A stretch of DNA of 64,000 nt, from assembly GCF_051014445.1 (NCBI RefSeq), contig NC_135141.1, positions 26,869,422 to 26,933,421 on the forward strand, read 5' to 3'. A program made the translations under genes and the position numbers. Shown here piece by piece: positions 26,000-41,300 of the stretch; the stretch's first letter is position 1, and each line of letters opens with the position of its first letter. Source of the stretch: Colletes latitarsis (lineage: Eukaryota > Arthropoda > Insecta > Hymenoptera > Colletidae). The notes under the pieces are model-generated. The model had not been told where the DNA came from. It saw only the letters and a program-made list of their open reading frames with translations, and made no database searches.

Positions 26000-28900
26000 A
26001 TAAAGGTGTTCCTGAACGACACCTCGTGTACTCCTATCAGTATTTTGCAAACTAAAGTTCGAGTTGATCGTATCCATTTGTTCTCTCGTTATGTACCTGT
26101 CCTTTCGTCTCTTCTCGTTTTCAGCATTTGTTCGTCCGACTTTCATACGCAGTATTTCTTTTTTTTTTTTTTTATCCCGTCGCTCGTGGTATCTGTGAGT
26201 GGTGTACGTGTGTGTGTGTGTGTACGTATCGAGTGTGTACGTGTGTCGTGTGACGTCCCCTGCATTCTCGGGGCTGGTGAACAGTCACATACGCTCAGCT
26301 TTGCTCTGAGGGGGGGGATTCGCGACCGGAAACCGGATTAGCTTGACGCTCGCGCGCGTTCTCCCGTCGCGAATCCATTTTACACTGCGAGAGAAGCGAA
26401 AAACAGGTGGCATTTTAGCTTTCATTTTCGACGTTCTATTATTTATCATGTTTACTTCTTTATTTCATATTTTTTTTTTTTTTTTCATTTTTCATGGTGA
26501 ATACCCCACGTTTTTGTTTTCTTTAAATCGTTACTACTATATCTCGTCGTTCGTCTCTCTTTCCCCTTCCCTCGGTTCGACCGTCTCTCTCAGCGAATCG
26601 CGATCCTCCGTGTCTCACGGATTTCGCTCTCGCGACGATCCCCTCCCCTCCCTCGTCGTTCGTCCGCAAAAAATTCACGCGTTCGTGGATTCGTTTCGCC
26701 GGCCCCCCCACGCGTTTACGTAACGAACATCGAGATCTGCGCGCCCGTCGATTCGAGGACGCGACGAACATCCGGTCCGACGCACGCACGCGCCGCCATT
26801 AAGAGATAATTAGACTTAATTAAGTTCAGCGTAACGTCCTAATGTCATGGAACATCCCTTACGTCTCTTACTTAAATTTTTCTCGCTCTCTCCCGTTCGT
26901 TCGTCTTGCGATAATTCGAAAAAAAGGGGGCACGGGGACGGGGCCGACGCGCGTCGTCGAGATCAACCCCCTTCCCAGCGACGCTGGCCAGGGCAAAATT
27001 TCCGTTCGAATAGAAAGATATCTCTCGAATTAAAGCTACGGTCTGAATGGGGTACAATCGTTGCACGCTTTGGAATCGAACGCATAAAAGTTTAACTGTT
27101 CGTGTTCGTTCGTCGTCTTATCGAATAAAATTTTGCCCGTCTGTGATCTCGAAGTGTGCGTGGGCCGCTGGAAAAGCGACCAGACCGCGCCCCGGGGATC
27201 TCGAGCGTTCGCCATCGCTCCCGCCCCCAAACCGCCCCCGCCTAGTACGCTAGGATATGTTGCTCGTAAAGATGTGTCGTTACGTTTAGTCAATGTAGTC
27301 GTCTAGATCCACTGTTTTTTTTTTTTTGTTTGTTAATTATTATTTATTTAAAAATCCCTTTTACGGTACTGCTTTATAATAATTAATTATATTATTATAT
27401 CAATAATATTTATATATGTATAACGTTACGGTGCGTATCATCGTATTTTAATTTTTTTTTCTTTTCGATTATTTTACACTGCGAATAGTCCCGCGCTAGA
27501 GCTGCTTTGGAGTCGAGCGTTTACGGTAAAACCGGGGCCTTTTGCTGAGGACCTTCCTCGGGATTAGGTTCCCCTTCTCGTTTCCTCGGCGTCCAAGCCA
27601 CCGACGAGCCGATTCCCTGTCTCGCGACACCTTCTTAGATTCTATTCTCGAGAAAGTTACGTGAAACGTTCGAGCAACTAAGTTCACTAGGACTAGGACG
27701 TCTAGTCTGATCGTTACTGGTTATCTCTACTGCGCGAATATGGAATAAAAAGTGTAACTAAAGCCGTTTTCAGCATTCGTTAAGATCGATAAATCGAGAA
27801 CCGGAGATGGTGTATTCTTGCGCCTCTGCTTTTCGCTGAATACAATTTTTAGCGTTTCTTAGGGATAATGAATAGCTGTCGGAGCACCCGGAGCTGCCGA
27901 ATTCCAAGATTCGAGACACGTTTACCGATCGTTTGATCGTTCCTCCCGGAGAACGCGAGCGAACAGAGCATTTTTGTATTGTACAATTTGGAGAATCGGT
28001 GCGGTCGGTGGTTTCGACGGGGCGTCCGGGGGGTTCCGCCAGCTCCTCGGGAGGCGTCTCCCCGAGTCACGAAACGAAGTGTCAAGCGGAGAAAAGAAGA
28101 AGGAAGGGGGTGGCGCGGGAAACAAGGGAATTCGGGTGGAGCCCGGTTGTCGGTCGTGAATAGGCCTGTGTACGCAATCTGGGGACGAATAAGAGCGCAA
28201 AGAACAACGATAGTCGGAACAAGAAGAGGAATCATGAGGAGGAGATGAGTTATATTTTTTTTCTTTTGTTTCGGTGGAGGGAGTTGTGCACTCGTGACGA
28301 AGAATAAGACGCGAAGACGACGGGTCTCGCCTAGAATTTGAGCTTGACCTTACGCTAGCCGCTAGTAGTAATAGCCTACCGATAAAGGTATCGATTACGA
28401 GTAAGTATAAATTGTAATTACAGTGTACAATATACAGGGGATAGATGTATCGCCTGGTACCCTAAGCCTGACGCGCCGTTACCCCCGGACCGGACGATTC
28501 TAATATCAGTGTCCGCCTTTGTCTTTAATATCAATCGTCTTTCGAGCATGCAGGGTCCTCGAGGACCCCGGTTACGTATAAGTAAAAACGTCCCGTTCGG
28601 CGAGGAACGTTCGCGCCAGGACCCTTTCGTTCGGAAAAGAACGTTCATCTCGGAGAGTTTGGGTGTCTCGATCGCGTCGAATCATCTCGCCCAGTTTCCC
28701 CGTCCGCGTCCCGGGGGTGTTGTTTCCTTTCTTTTAGGATGCGAAATACAATTCTCGTATCACTAGCGTTCTCCACCGTTCTCGCGTGGTTCTCACCTTT
28801 AAAATCTACGCTCGTTAATTTAACGTTTACAAGAATCATGAGTATGTTTTGCGGCTCGCTCGGTACAGCGATCCTAAACAGCGCCCGGGAGTAAGCGCGC

Positions 28901-31900
28901 GCGCGCGCGCCTCATACTCCCCCGTGATTATTTTTGTGCTCGACGATGCGATCGATCGTCGTTTACGACCCCTATTTTATTTACATGTACTGGCGCTCGC
29001 ACACGCAAACCAAAAAACGAGAATATGCTTTCTCCTCTCTTGGCGGGCCCGCGTCGACCACCTACGCGTGGACCTCGCCCCCTCGTTAACTAGCCTAGTT
29101 TCAACTATCCTAACGATAGATTAGATTAAAAACGTTAAGCCTCGACGGAGCTACCTGTCGTGCTTTCTATGTAAAAAAAAAAAACAGAAGAAAAAAAAAA
29201 ACAGAAAAGAAATCGTAGAGAGAAAAGAAAATAAACAAAACGGAAAAGAACATCTTTGTCATATTTGGCTATTTCACACGATTCTTTGTGTATTATATAT
29301 CCCTTCTCCTGCCGCGTCTATCTCGCTTCTATCTCACGCCGATCTTTGTCTCTTCCTCTCTCTCTTTCTCTCAGGCTCATTCACTCGTTCCTCTCGCATT
29401 CCTTCTCATTTACGCGGCTTATCTATATATATATACACATGTATGTATGTGTACATATATATATTTATGTATATATTTATTACGATAAATCTCCACTTAA
29501 CTAGAATTTAACAGGGATTATCACTCACTCGGCTCAATGTGCGTACCATTTCCCTTTCGCGTTACTCCCGCACGGAGTGTTCTGTGCATGCGTGTGTGTG
29601 CGTGTGTCTCGTTCACGATCGATCAGAGATCAGCGCTGAGGAGCGATCGAGGACGCGGTGCGCGGTCGAGGAACTTTAAAATTTCATTTCCATGGTGCAT
29701 ACAACGTAAAAGAAGAATTCGAGGGACGAGCAATCTCGGTGGACAGAGTAAATTAACTGGATCTAGAGATCGAGGAACATGAAACTATTCTTGGAGAGGC
29801 TATTCGAAAGATTGCTCCAGATTTCGAGGGATCAGTCTCTGGAAAAGGGTCTCGATCGCGTCCTTGATCGCTCCAAAGTTTTCATTCCGTACAAACGAGA
29901 TCGTTTCTGCAATATTTTGATCGTCGAGGAACCGGAAGTTGCTCCACCGCGTTTCAAACGCGGTCGTGTTCGGGGATTTCCCGCACACAGGAGATCTTTT
30001 CTAACATCGCGTTCGTTCGTGGCTCCTCGAGTCGGTAGAGTTAGCAAGAGATTTTACTTTCCAGGTGGTAACGATTGATCTACACCAGTATTAATGTTTT
30101 CGATATTAATAAACGGATTACCGACTCGAAGAACCCATCGATCTCGTGCGTGCGTCGAAACCATGTGAAACCTGAAGTACGATCGATTAGAATCTTCTTT
30201 ATTGTTGGGGGAAATTAACGGAGAAGCAAGATATGGCTGCTGAAACGACGTCTCCCTTTTCTTTTCTCAAGATTCTATATCAAAGTAGATTGCAAGGTCT
30301 GCCGGTGAACCTATATCAACGAAGGAATTGTACAGAGATTCTTTCGTAGTATCTCAGCAAATGAACAAAGAATCTTCCGAGATCTGTCTGCTGGTGACAG
30401 GACGTCTTTTATCAAGATTTCGTATCAATGAAAGAGTTGGACAGAAGTTCCCCTCACGGTCCGAGTAGAGGAACAAAGAATCGTGTTACCAATGAAAAGA
30501 TATCTATCAGGGTTCTATGTCAGGTTTGTAATAACGAACAATATAGAAAAATTTAGCCAAGCCTCCAGTTATTCCCTACTGTCGAACTAAACGAACAACC
30601 GTACAAATATCTGTGGTTTCCGGTTCCTCCAGCGAAACTAAACAGAAAACAAGAGAGCAAAGAAATACACCTACTTGTGTCCACGCTATCAAGGCTCTCC
30701 AAAACTTCTTGATCCACAAGTTATCCAGTATCCCGAACGATTACTCTTTCCTCGAAGCGTCGTCGAAATTATGAGTATTAAAGAAAGCTGCATTGGTTTC
30801 GCTATAGTCTTAATTTTTTAAACGTTTAAGAGATTATTTTCGACTAGCTCCCGTTCAGTAGAACAAGGTGTCTCCCATCCCTTCGATCAACGAATCTACG
30901 CGCACACACGCACGCACACATATTTGGCATAGAAACCCTAACGGTCACGCGTAACTGCCTCGTCGTTTTCCTTCTTAGATTTAGCTCTACCTAAGGGTCT
31001 CGCGTTTTTCCCTCGTATCTCCACGTATAATTCTTATTCGGATCACCGAGTGTGCGTCGACTAAACACAGAAGTCGCGTTACCTCGTCGGCACGAAGGAA
31101 GAGTTCCTTTCCGGCAGCCATTTGCGAGACCTCTCTCTCTATCTTTGCCCACGACGAACGATCTACGCGAAAAGGAAGAGGTTCCGCGCTCGCGGGAGCC
31201 TCGTCGAGGCTCTGCAAAATTCATTTAATCAACGTAAAAAATACAAAAGAAAAAAAAAAATGTCGCGAAATGCAATGATATAGACGCCCGGAACAGAAGA
31301 GACGGGAAAAGCTGATTTCACGATCGATCGCCAGTTTCTCGCCTACCTTCCTGGGCGTTCGCGACGCTGCCTTGGAAATCAATGAATTATGTACAAAATT
31401 TCTCGTACGATTCTTCGCCGTATGATACAACGCCTGGCACGCGATTAAAATATACCCCCGGCAAAATCGCGTTAAAACGTTGCCCCGGGACGCGATTTAA
31501 AACTTTCCGATTGCACGAGCTACGAATCCGCGCAATTACAATCGATTTCTAGAGAGATCAATCATCCGTATTATATAAATTGTGTATTTACTCGCGTCTA
31601 ATGTTCAAGTACACCGTACACGTGCCCAAGTATACCAAAGTGATCGCTTCCACCGTCCTGGTCGTTCTCGAAGAGTTGGAATGGCTGCCGGGTCCGAACT
31701 CGGGGACGAACGGACAGATCTGACGTAGCGATGCCACGTTCCCTAAGAATTTCGAGAACCTCCGTAACACGCTTCCGGACGGACCTAACCGACAAGCGAC
31801 TCGTTAACGATTCGACCTTTCGACCTGTTCGCTTTATTCCCCCCCAACGAAATTGCACCCAAAAGTTTCTACCGCGCCTCGAGCGGGTCCGACTCTTACT

Positions 31901-32320
31901 TCGCTGATTTTTACCAATTTCCTCCCCCGTGTGCCCCCCTCTTTTCACGATCATCGATCGCAAACCTTCGTCGACGGTTTGCTATCCCCGATCGAGGACC
32001 CTCTTCGAACTCGTAGCATCGGTGATTCGAGTTCGAAGCGTCCTGGTTCTTCCTGGATTCACGGGGCCACGTGGTGGTGACTCGATCCTGTCGATTGGCG
32101 TCCAATTTCGATCAGTTCCCGGATCGTGTGCTCGAACTCGACGAGAGCTAAACTCGACGCTATGAGGCTGGCGTCAGCACGCGCGGAGGATCCAGGCATC
32201 GCTTCGTGGGGTGATCGTGATCGATGGCGGATGACGATGATGATTGTGTCGACTGCTGGTCATGTTCTGCTGAGTATAACGGTGTACTTGGAAGGCTCGC
32301 GCTTCGCTGTCTTTCAACCC
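26000..32320 (-). other. Probable long 3' untranslated and downstream region of Rbfox1
   Basis: No coding exon was found after the Rbfox1 stop codon at 32321. The region carries homopolymer runs, a GT tract near 26205-26240, a GC tract at 28895-28911, an AT/GTAT tract at 29424-29475 and A-rich sequence near 29170-29235. Candidate AATAAA signals on the minus strand occur, for example at 31833-31838, but the true end of the transcript cannot be set from sequence. Confidence 0.35.
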
Positions 32321-32365
32321 TTAGTACGGCGTGAACCTGTTGTAGCCGCCCCTGTATACTGTCGC
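32321..32365 (-). other. Rbfox1: Rbfox1 last coding exon
   Basis: Forty-five bases after acceptor CGCAG encode ATVYRGGYNRFTPY and a TAA stop. The phase-0 start matches the end of exon 33047-33110. Confidence 0.93.
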
Positions 32366-35300
32366 CTGCGAACACATTTCGTCCCTCTGGTCATACGATG
32401 ATAATGCTATATTCTATCAATACTTTGTCTTACCCCTGTACGATCTAAATCACGTAAACTATCGTAAAAAACATTTTGAACCGGAGTCGAAACTTTCAAT
32501 TTAATTTAGCGCTCGAAAGATTAATATCGTACATTTTCTGGTCGATCGTGCAACTTGTTATTTTCATCGATTCAACTACGTTCCATTATGGAATTTATTG
32601 CGTAAACAATTGCCAATTTCGAGGCAGTGTTATTCAGGCTAGGGCGACCGTTAACCCTTCCCCCTGAGTCGAGATCCTGGACACTGGATACACGCGGGCG
32701 AAGCACACTATGGACGCTGGATCGTGTTTACCGAACGTCTATAGGTATTTACAGCACGCGTCGGCCGGGTTCATCGAACCCACGAAGCTGCCCAAAATCC
32801 AATAGAAGGGTAGACAATGTATGTAATCTGTGCTAGTCCATCGATTGCTCCGTGCATTCGTCTCGTTAATTAACTGCCACCAAACTGGCCCACGAACGAC
32901 GAGGTAAGAATTCAACCCTCCGATTTAGTTTGATCCATCTTTTTTAACGATTCAATGAACAGACGAATGCCAATATTTTCGAATAGAAGGGCTCTCCAGG
33001 TGGCAGTTAACGAATCGTTTGAGAATAAATAAAAGTTTCCATTTACCCCATAGCCGGCTACTGGTCCAATGCCGTGTCCAATGTAGGGGTCTGCGTATTC
33101 ACGTCCGTAACTAGAACAACGAGTAAAACGTTAAACATTCAACGTCGACTTTTTGGTCCGTTTCCGTGACGGTACGCTGTTGAGGAATAAAACGTAAAGG
33201 ATAGAGACAAAAGGAGATACAAACGCAGGTTTAAGGACTATCGGGATTTTCGACGGGACTGTCAGGTCGGATCTGGCTCTCCAAATATCTCCGACTCCTA
33301 AGAGCTCGACCACGACGACGCGTTCGTCTGCAAGGAACGTACTTCGTATGCAAATCGCAGTACCAATTCAAAATACACAAACATCTACGATTAGCTTATT
33401 AATTTCCTCCAGACAGGCGCTCGTCGTTCGTCCTTCACGATTCCAGTTTGCTTCATTGCGTTCTTGCTCGTTTCATTTTTACTCAACGTACTCGTTGCTC
33501 AAATTAAAGTTTAACGTTAGTGCGAGAAGATGTGCGCGAAGAAGCGAGGTGCTGTTTCTAAATCTAATTTTCATTTTTGGAGTAACGTCGATCTTTGTTC
33601 TCACTTGCAAATGATTTCTGTTTCAGATGCGGGGGAATGGCGCGCAGAACAAGTCCAGGAAATAACGAGCAGCCTCTTCCTTCCATTCAGGGTAGATAAA
33701 TTCTTAAAAATGCGAATATTTCAGTCACTTAAAGTCAATTACGGGAAACTAACTTTTGTTGCAGAGGCACTTCTGTTTTTTCTATTTTTCATCCGTGTAT
33801 GGAGCCCATCAACCCGTGACTCTGTGCTTTTTATTCTTTGTGTTTTTTTCCTTGATCCTTTTTCCATTAAAATACTCTTTCCCGTACGCTAGCAGTTCCG
33901 TAACATACACGGTATTTTAATTCACTTTGTGGAAAATATCAGGAATATCTAAAACTGCGCGAAACCGATTCTCCCCCGGATACCTTCCCAATTAAGAAAA
34001 TTAAAAATCTAAACAAAGTCTATCTCCAAAGTCATCAATTTCTAGTTTCTCCCGAATAACTCGGTAAGAATACCTCTGGCTAGAACATAAAACACGTAAA
34101 TTCAGATTCTGGTCAAAATGGCCGCCAAAATCCATCCATTAAGTCCCAGTACATGAAAACTTCCGCATCTTCCACAGTTCGTTTCTTCCAAATAAAAAGG
34201 GGTACGTTTGGGGGTTGTTCTGGGCGCCCTTCCCTAAATCCTAACCCAAAAGTAAACAGGAAACTCAGACTACTATTTTAGAGCTCTCGTTCTCGAAACG
34301 AGATACCACGGTTCAGGGTTGTTTTGGAATCGTGAAGGGGTCGAAACTGACGAACGTAATCCTTGAACCAGCGAATACTGGAGCCCGGGGTTTCGGAACG
34401 TAGGAGATCCAACGACGTGGGTGCGCTTACCCCGCGACTGCGGCATATCCTGCGACCGGTTGTGCCGCAGCTGCAGCTGCGTTGTATGCGCGCGCAGCCA
34501 CTGCCGTGTAGGTCGCTGCAGCTGCGAAGGTGGCCTGCTGCGCCGTCGAGAGGGGCGTCTTCAGCAACGGTGACGTCGCTGCAGCTGCTGCTGCCGCGGC
34601 CTGAAACAGGAACCATGACCCGCCATGCAAGGCTCAAGCAAGCTCCAAGACAGACCAGAAGAGGGTGGCCTAGCGGAGAAACGGCACTAACGCGTTCCCT
34701 TCCGGCTCGCGAAGGTCCTTGCAACCACCAACAAACTTTACAATCGACGATCCCACGTCCCCTTTTCCATCCACCGTACAATACCACCTCGATTCTTGCA
34801 GTTAAACGGGTCTTCGATCGTACAGGTGACGAGGGTCACTTTGTTGCAAGTATCGGGGCAGTTTTGTATACGAAATCCAACGAGTTCGAGTTAGAGATCT
34901 CTTTTACGATATTCGAAACATTCTGGGACCTCGATGCAGATTTGCAAGGACCTTTTCGAGCATAATTTCGCGGCGCATCGACGAGACAGCACGCATGCGT
35001 GATTTGTATTTTATTTCGTGTCCGTGTCCCGTCGAGAATGAAATGTGCCGTTTCGACGACGCGCCACGGATGCGGGTAGACAAATATTTCGAGCACTCGG
35101 CTAAGTACGGTTATAGAAGCTACTGCTTTCTGTCGGTCAAAGCTTCAGGAATGCCTTATGTACATGGGAATGACGCGAAAATGATCGCACCGCTCGCTCT
35201 TCGAAATCGATTTTCGCGACGCGACGCAACGATGGCGTTTCGCGCAAATATAGCAGAGACAGAGTGAAGATTTAAAGGAAATAAACGTACGTTTAAATAA

Positions 35301-38300
35301 TTCGCGTTCAAAGCGACGGTTTGTATATCTGCGAATTTCGCCATCTATTGCTGAGGGGAAACTACGGTGCATGCGTCTAGAATGCAAGTGCATAGTTCGG
35401 GAAATGTATGCCTCGATCGAAGAACTTTACCTGTCGAATCGCTCAGCTTCTCTAACACGACACAGAACATTTTATTTTCTACGCGTGGTTTGCTATAACT
35501 GCTATAGAATTCACTTTCTAGCAATGGAATCTAATTTTATAGGAATTTTTTTTACTGTAATTTATACAGAGTGTTTGGCCAGCCCTGGGAAAAATTTTAA
35601 TGGGAGATTCTGGAGGCCAAAATAAGACAAAAATCAAGGATACTAATTCCTTAATCGAGGCTTTGTTAAAAAGTTATTAACGTTTGATGTTCCGCCCGTA
35701 CTGAATTTTTTTTTCGAAAATGCGTAGGATTTCGGGGGTATGTGTATTCACCAAAAATGATTGTAATTGACCCCTGCAAGCGAAAATAATTTTTTTAAAA
35801 CGATTTGAAACACGTGAAATTTCAGGGGAATCATTCATTAATGATCAGACATTATATTTTCAGTAACGAATTTTTTTCTCAAAACTGGGTAGGATTTCGA
35901 GGGTATGTGTAATCATCAAAAATGATTGTAATTGACCCCTGCAACCGAAAATAATTTTTCCAGGACGATTTGAAATTTTTTAATTCATATGCTTGATTTA
36001 CGTCTTATTTTGGCCTCCAGAATCTCCCATTAGAATTTTTCCCAGGAATGGTCGAACACCCTGTATAGTAATTACAGGGTTAATATAACATGTACAGTAT
36101 TGCAGGATAAATCTTAACCCTACCAACGAATTTGGATTGCATATCAAATTTGAAAAATTGTAAAGTCCCATAAATAAATTTGTATCTACTAACGTTCTAT
36201 ACATTCTGTAGTATATTTACAATTTATTTACAAACTCAACAGTTGCTCAGCCTGTGCTATGAAATTCAAATTCGCGAGTAGGTGCTGTACGGACGCGATA
36301 CAATCTGGATTCGAGATCGTTTCGAGGGATCGTTCGACCCGGAAAATTTCAGACTTATGAAATTTTCGAACGGAAAATTTGCGAAGCACTCGAGTCGCGC
36401 TTTTCGAATCCGCGCGCGAGTGCCAATTAATCAACGACGATACTGTCTCTTGTTCGGCGGTCGCGAGCGGTAATTCCGATTTTAAATTCCGAAATATCGC
36501 CGCGGTTTCTGGGACGGTCTTGTAGTTCTATTTTCATAGCGATGCATCGCGACGCCCCTCGGTGCCTCGAGATTTCCATGGCATTACCATTCTTCCGATC
36601 GAAGCACCCCTCTCCTTCTCCCTCCTTCTCTCCCGCCCCCGCGAAGTGCACTTAAGCACACCGAAATTAAATTCCGCTCTTACTTTCGCCCCGTTTTATG
36701 AAACTTCTCGTCCCGCGCCGGTAATCCCCGAATTACATTACTCTCGGCCCCCGGCAGAAAGCTCTTCGAATTTTTAATATTTCTTGAACGAAACCTCACC
36801 GTCCCGCGCGAAAACTACGCCCGGAACATTTCCTTGGAATAATCGACAAAGTCGTTTCTTTCGTTTGCCCTTAAGGTTCTCTCGAAAATCCCCGTCGTCC
36901 CTTAAAATTAATTCCCTTCCCGTAACATTCAAATCTCTGTGTGTACATTTTCTTAAAATTTCATAAATTTAAATAGTACGGTAACAGAAACCTAAAATGT
37001 GATTATAACTCATTTAAATTAGAGTTGTATAGAACTCTTGTGATTCTTTTCGACCCGACGACAGTTCGAGGGATACAAAATGGTCCATCCTCCAGTTTCC
37101 ACGACGAGGAAACGCCCTTCTCCGGAACAGGCGCGCGTTTCTCAGAGGGGTGATTAATGATTGCTCCGCGAGGGACACGGTTTCTTTTCTGAGTATTAAG
37201 TGAACTCCTCGTAAATAATAGACCTCCTCGAAACGGCTCGGGGTAAAATATTAGTATGTGTCTGAAATCGAGACAATGGAATTGTCGGGGAATCCTGAGA
37301 AATGTAAATTTTTCTCAAAAGGAAGGGGTGACTGAATTATACAGGGCAATTGCTTCTGCGAGTCCATTATTAATACAATTTCCTCCACAGATTATGGTAC
37401 GAAATTCTCGTCCAAAAACCAATTCCAATCTCCCTTTCGAGTTCTTCGTTAACTTCCGCTTTTGCTCTCAATATTTAATTCTCGAGAGATCATGCTAAAA
37501 ATCACCATATTCCAGGCGCTACCGAAGTTTAACACTTTGATCGCCACACCAAAACTTCGATTTTAGACAATTGTAAATTGCATAATTTAAACTTCGTCCT
37601 ATTCAAATTCATTTAACATTTCAATTTCAGAATGAATTGTTTTAGTTCCATATTGGGAAAGTCTTGTCACCCATATATGGGTGACGTGGCAGTCAAAGTG
37701 TCAAACAAAGCCATCTTTCTTACGAGTAGTAAAAACGTCAAAGAAATTTTAGGATCAAAATTTCGTCCACTTCGCAGTAACAGATACGGAGTCTTTTTGC
37801 ACGGAAGTCGCGAATCGAGATCGTCGAAGGAAACAAGGGATGACTTCGGTCCGGATCGTTCATCCCGGTGGCGCGAAACTTGCAATAACAATTCTCGACG
37901 CGGTTGGGAAGTAACGAGAGTGTGCACGCGACGAAAACACGAGCTTCGACGGCGCCGGAGAAGTTTTCCGCGACTCCGGGACGGTTGTTGTTCGACGGGG
38001 GTGTAGCCACGAGGGTGGAAAGGAAATCCGGCGTCGCGGAACGAGAAAAACATCGACGCGGGTATTTGGGACACGGACGATTCCCGAAAACGCGGGGACG
38101 CGTTACTCGCCGCGCGATTTCGGCCGGATATTTCGTGCGGGAGTATGTGGGTCAAGTGACTCTCGCGCTGGCCTGTTCAGCTGTTTGGCCCCGCGCGGAA
38201 ATTATTTAACCTTTCTCGACGAATACCCGGGATTTTACGGGACTTATTGCCCTCCCTTTGTGTCGAACACTCCCGAGTCGCGGCGAGATGAATTTCCCGA

Positions 38301-41300
38301 TTAGAAAACCCTCCCCATCGACATCTGGGAATTGAAAATCGAGGAAATTTTATTTCACGGACTCACGACAGACACCTGGACCCGGAAATTATCCCTACTT
38401 CGTAGCCTCCCACTTTTGTACCCAGAATATTACAAGAAAAAGAATACAGAGTAATTAGTTACTTCAGGGGTCTCAAGGAATTTTACGAATATTTCAGAAA
38501 CCAAGGCCGTGTGGTGATTATACAGGGTGTTCGGCCACCCTTGGGAAAAATTTTAATGGGAGATTCTAGAGGCCAAAATAAGACGAAAATCAAGAATAAT
38601 AATTTGTTGATGGAGGCTTCGTTAAAAAGTTATTAACGTTTGAAGTTCCGCCAGGACTGAATTTTTTTCTAGAAAATGGGTAGGATTTCGGGGGTAGGTC
38701 TATTGACCAAAAATGATTACAATTGACCCCTGCAAGCGAAAATAATTTTTTTAGAACGATTTGAAAATTTTTTTTTCGCTGAAAAATTTCAGCACCTACC
38801 CCCTGTCGATTTTCCTTAAAAATTCCTTTTCCATTTTTAATAATTTTGTTTGACGCCTTACAGAAAAGTTGTCTAATACTTTTTTGTAGGTACTCATGGG
38901 CTCTACTTTAGAAAAAAGTTCCATTGAAATATATTCACTATTGTAGGAGTTATGGCTGTTTGAAAATTGGACCATTTTTATGGGGTTTTTCTCATTTTGC
39001 GGGGTCAAGGACCAACTTTTCGAATATTTTTGCGATTTGTACATATTCTCCATCAAAATACGCGTAATTTGCCTTTTTGAACATTAAAATCCGTCAATCC
39101 GTTCGGAAGTTATAATGTTTTAAAGATTCGCATCAAATTTCGGAGTAGCATTTCTAGCCTGGTTTAGGTTTTCCGTAAGGAATTTTTCTCTCAAAAGTGG
39201 TTAGGATTTCGGGGGTATGTCTATTCACCAAAAATGATTGTAATTGACCCCTGCAAGCGAAAATAATTTTTTCAGAACGATTTGAAAATTTTTTTTTTCG
39301 TCGAAAAATTTAGGCACCTACCCCCTGTCGATTTTTCTTAAAAATTCCTTTTCCATTTTTAATAATTTTGTTTGACGCCTTACAGAAAAGTTGTGTAATA
39401 CTTTTTTGTAGGTACCCATGGACTCTACTTCAGAAAAAAGTTTCATTGAAATATATTCACTATTGTGGGAGTTATGGCAGTTTGAAAATTGGACCATTTT
39501 TATGGGGTTTTTCTCGTTTTGCGGGGTCAAGGACCAACTTTCCAAATATTTTTATAATTTCTACATATTCTACACTAAAATACGCGTCGTTTGCCTTTTT
39601 GAACATTAAAATCCGTCAATTCGTTCGGAAGTTATGATGTTTTAAAGATTCGCATCAAATTTCGGAGTAGCATTTCTGACCTCACATTAGATTTTCCGTA
39701 AGGAATTTTTTTCTCGAAAGTGGTTAGGATTTCGGGGGTATGTCTATTCACCAAAAATGATTGTAATTAACTGTTGCAACTAAAAATAATTTTTTCAGAA
39801 CGATTTGAAAATTTTTTTTTTCACCGAAAAATTTAGGCACCTTCCTGTATTTTTTTCTCGAAAGTGGATAGTATTTCAGGGGCATGTATATTAATCAAAA
39901 ATGATTGTAGTGGATTCCCACAACTAAAAATAATTTTTTCAGAATGATTTGATATTTTTTAATTTAATTTTTTAATAACTTTTTAATGAAGCCACGATCG
40001 AAAAATTGATATTCTTGATTTTCGTCTTATTTTGGCCTCTAGAATCTCCCATTAAAATTTTTCCCAGGGTTGGCCGAACACCCTGTATGTAATCGGATAT
40101 CAAAATCGGAGTTCACGTCCCCTGAGGTAAATAATTACCGAATACAGTTCCATCGAATGTAAAGTTTCATCCCCTTTTAAGAGACTCGCTGAAACTCGTA
40201 CCCCTTTCTCCCTCGTTCCTTTCGAGCTAATAACCGGGTCGTTTCCGGTCCCCAAGAACAACGAAACGTGGCCCACATACGAACGACGCCTCGTTACGTG
40301 CGTCGAAGACGTCTAGCTCCGCCGGAATGGAGCTGTCGTACGCGTGAAATGACGCGACGTTGATTTATGAAGGCTCCGGGTGGGTCCGAGGCGGTCGACT
40401 GCTTCCTGGAAGCTCGTAAATCCTCCGACGAGCAGGAAGATCCCCGACGGTGGGTCCGGTTTCGTGGTCGACCGGAACGCGCCTCCCCAAACGGAAGGGA
40501 ATCGACGCCTGGCGTCGCGCGAACCCTCGGAAATTAGCCGCGAAAATTCCGTGACCGCGATTCGACGCACGTGCGACGCTACGAAATTTACGACGGAATT
40601 TCCGACGTCGAGGATCGCCCCCCTCCCCCCAGGGGTTCGTGCTTCGTTCACAATTTCATCCCTCGGCGAACGATCGCGAACAAACCATTTTGCTCCCGCG
40701 AGACCGTAGAATCGGAATAAAAATTGCACTTTAAAAATAATTTAAACGAACCTAATGTACGATTTCTAGCATCGTAAAATGTGTCGGCGATTTTAATATC
40801 GTTCTCAGGGTTTGACTCCGTTACCTTCCTTTTGGCAAAAATAAAAAACCGAACGGTACACTCGGAAGATATTTTGCGCGATATTGCAATGTGGAAAGTT
40901 TAATTAGAAATTCTTGGTCAAAGGACAGTCGGGGTCCCCGTGGCCCGAACTCGAATTTTATTAAAGTCGCTTATTGTTTACACGCGTCGTAAACCGTTTC
41001 TGACGTTTCTAAGGGAAACATGCCTCCTACGCGCGACAACTCTCGCGGAAACGGTTCTACGTGGAGGGATGAAACTGTCGCCGAGTTGTAAACAATCGTC
41101 TGCGAACTCGATCGTTCGAGCTACGTATGCACACAGCGAAATCACCTAGAGCGAAAGGTTTCTAAGGGCGGAAAATCACGCGAAACTCGACGGTCAAAGA
41201 ACTTCGAACCTTCGTTAATTTAAATAAAAATTTTGCACATAGAATTCGAATCCCTTCCTATTATTTATCATCAGACCATCGAGTCATCGTAAAATTCCGT

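Noticed and set aside
27849..28235. Minus-strand frame of 128 codons starting with a signal-peptide-like stretch
   Set aside because: Three plus-strand frames overlap it, the rest of the product is basic low-complexity, and it lies in the probable Rbfox1 3' region.
34363..34965. 200-codon frame on the plus strand
   Set aside because: It is the antisense shadow of the GC-rich alanine exon of Rbfox1.
38796..39545. Two similar minus-strand frames that look like a duplicated small gene
   Set aside because: They are the same stretch of two tandem transposon units; most base differences change the amino acid, so there is no sign of selection on a protein.
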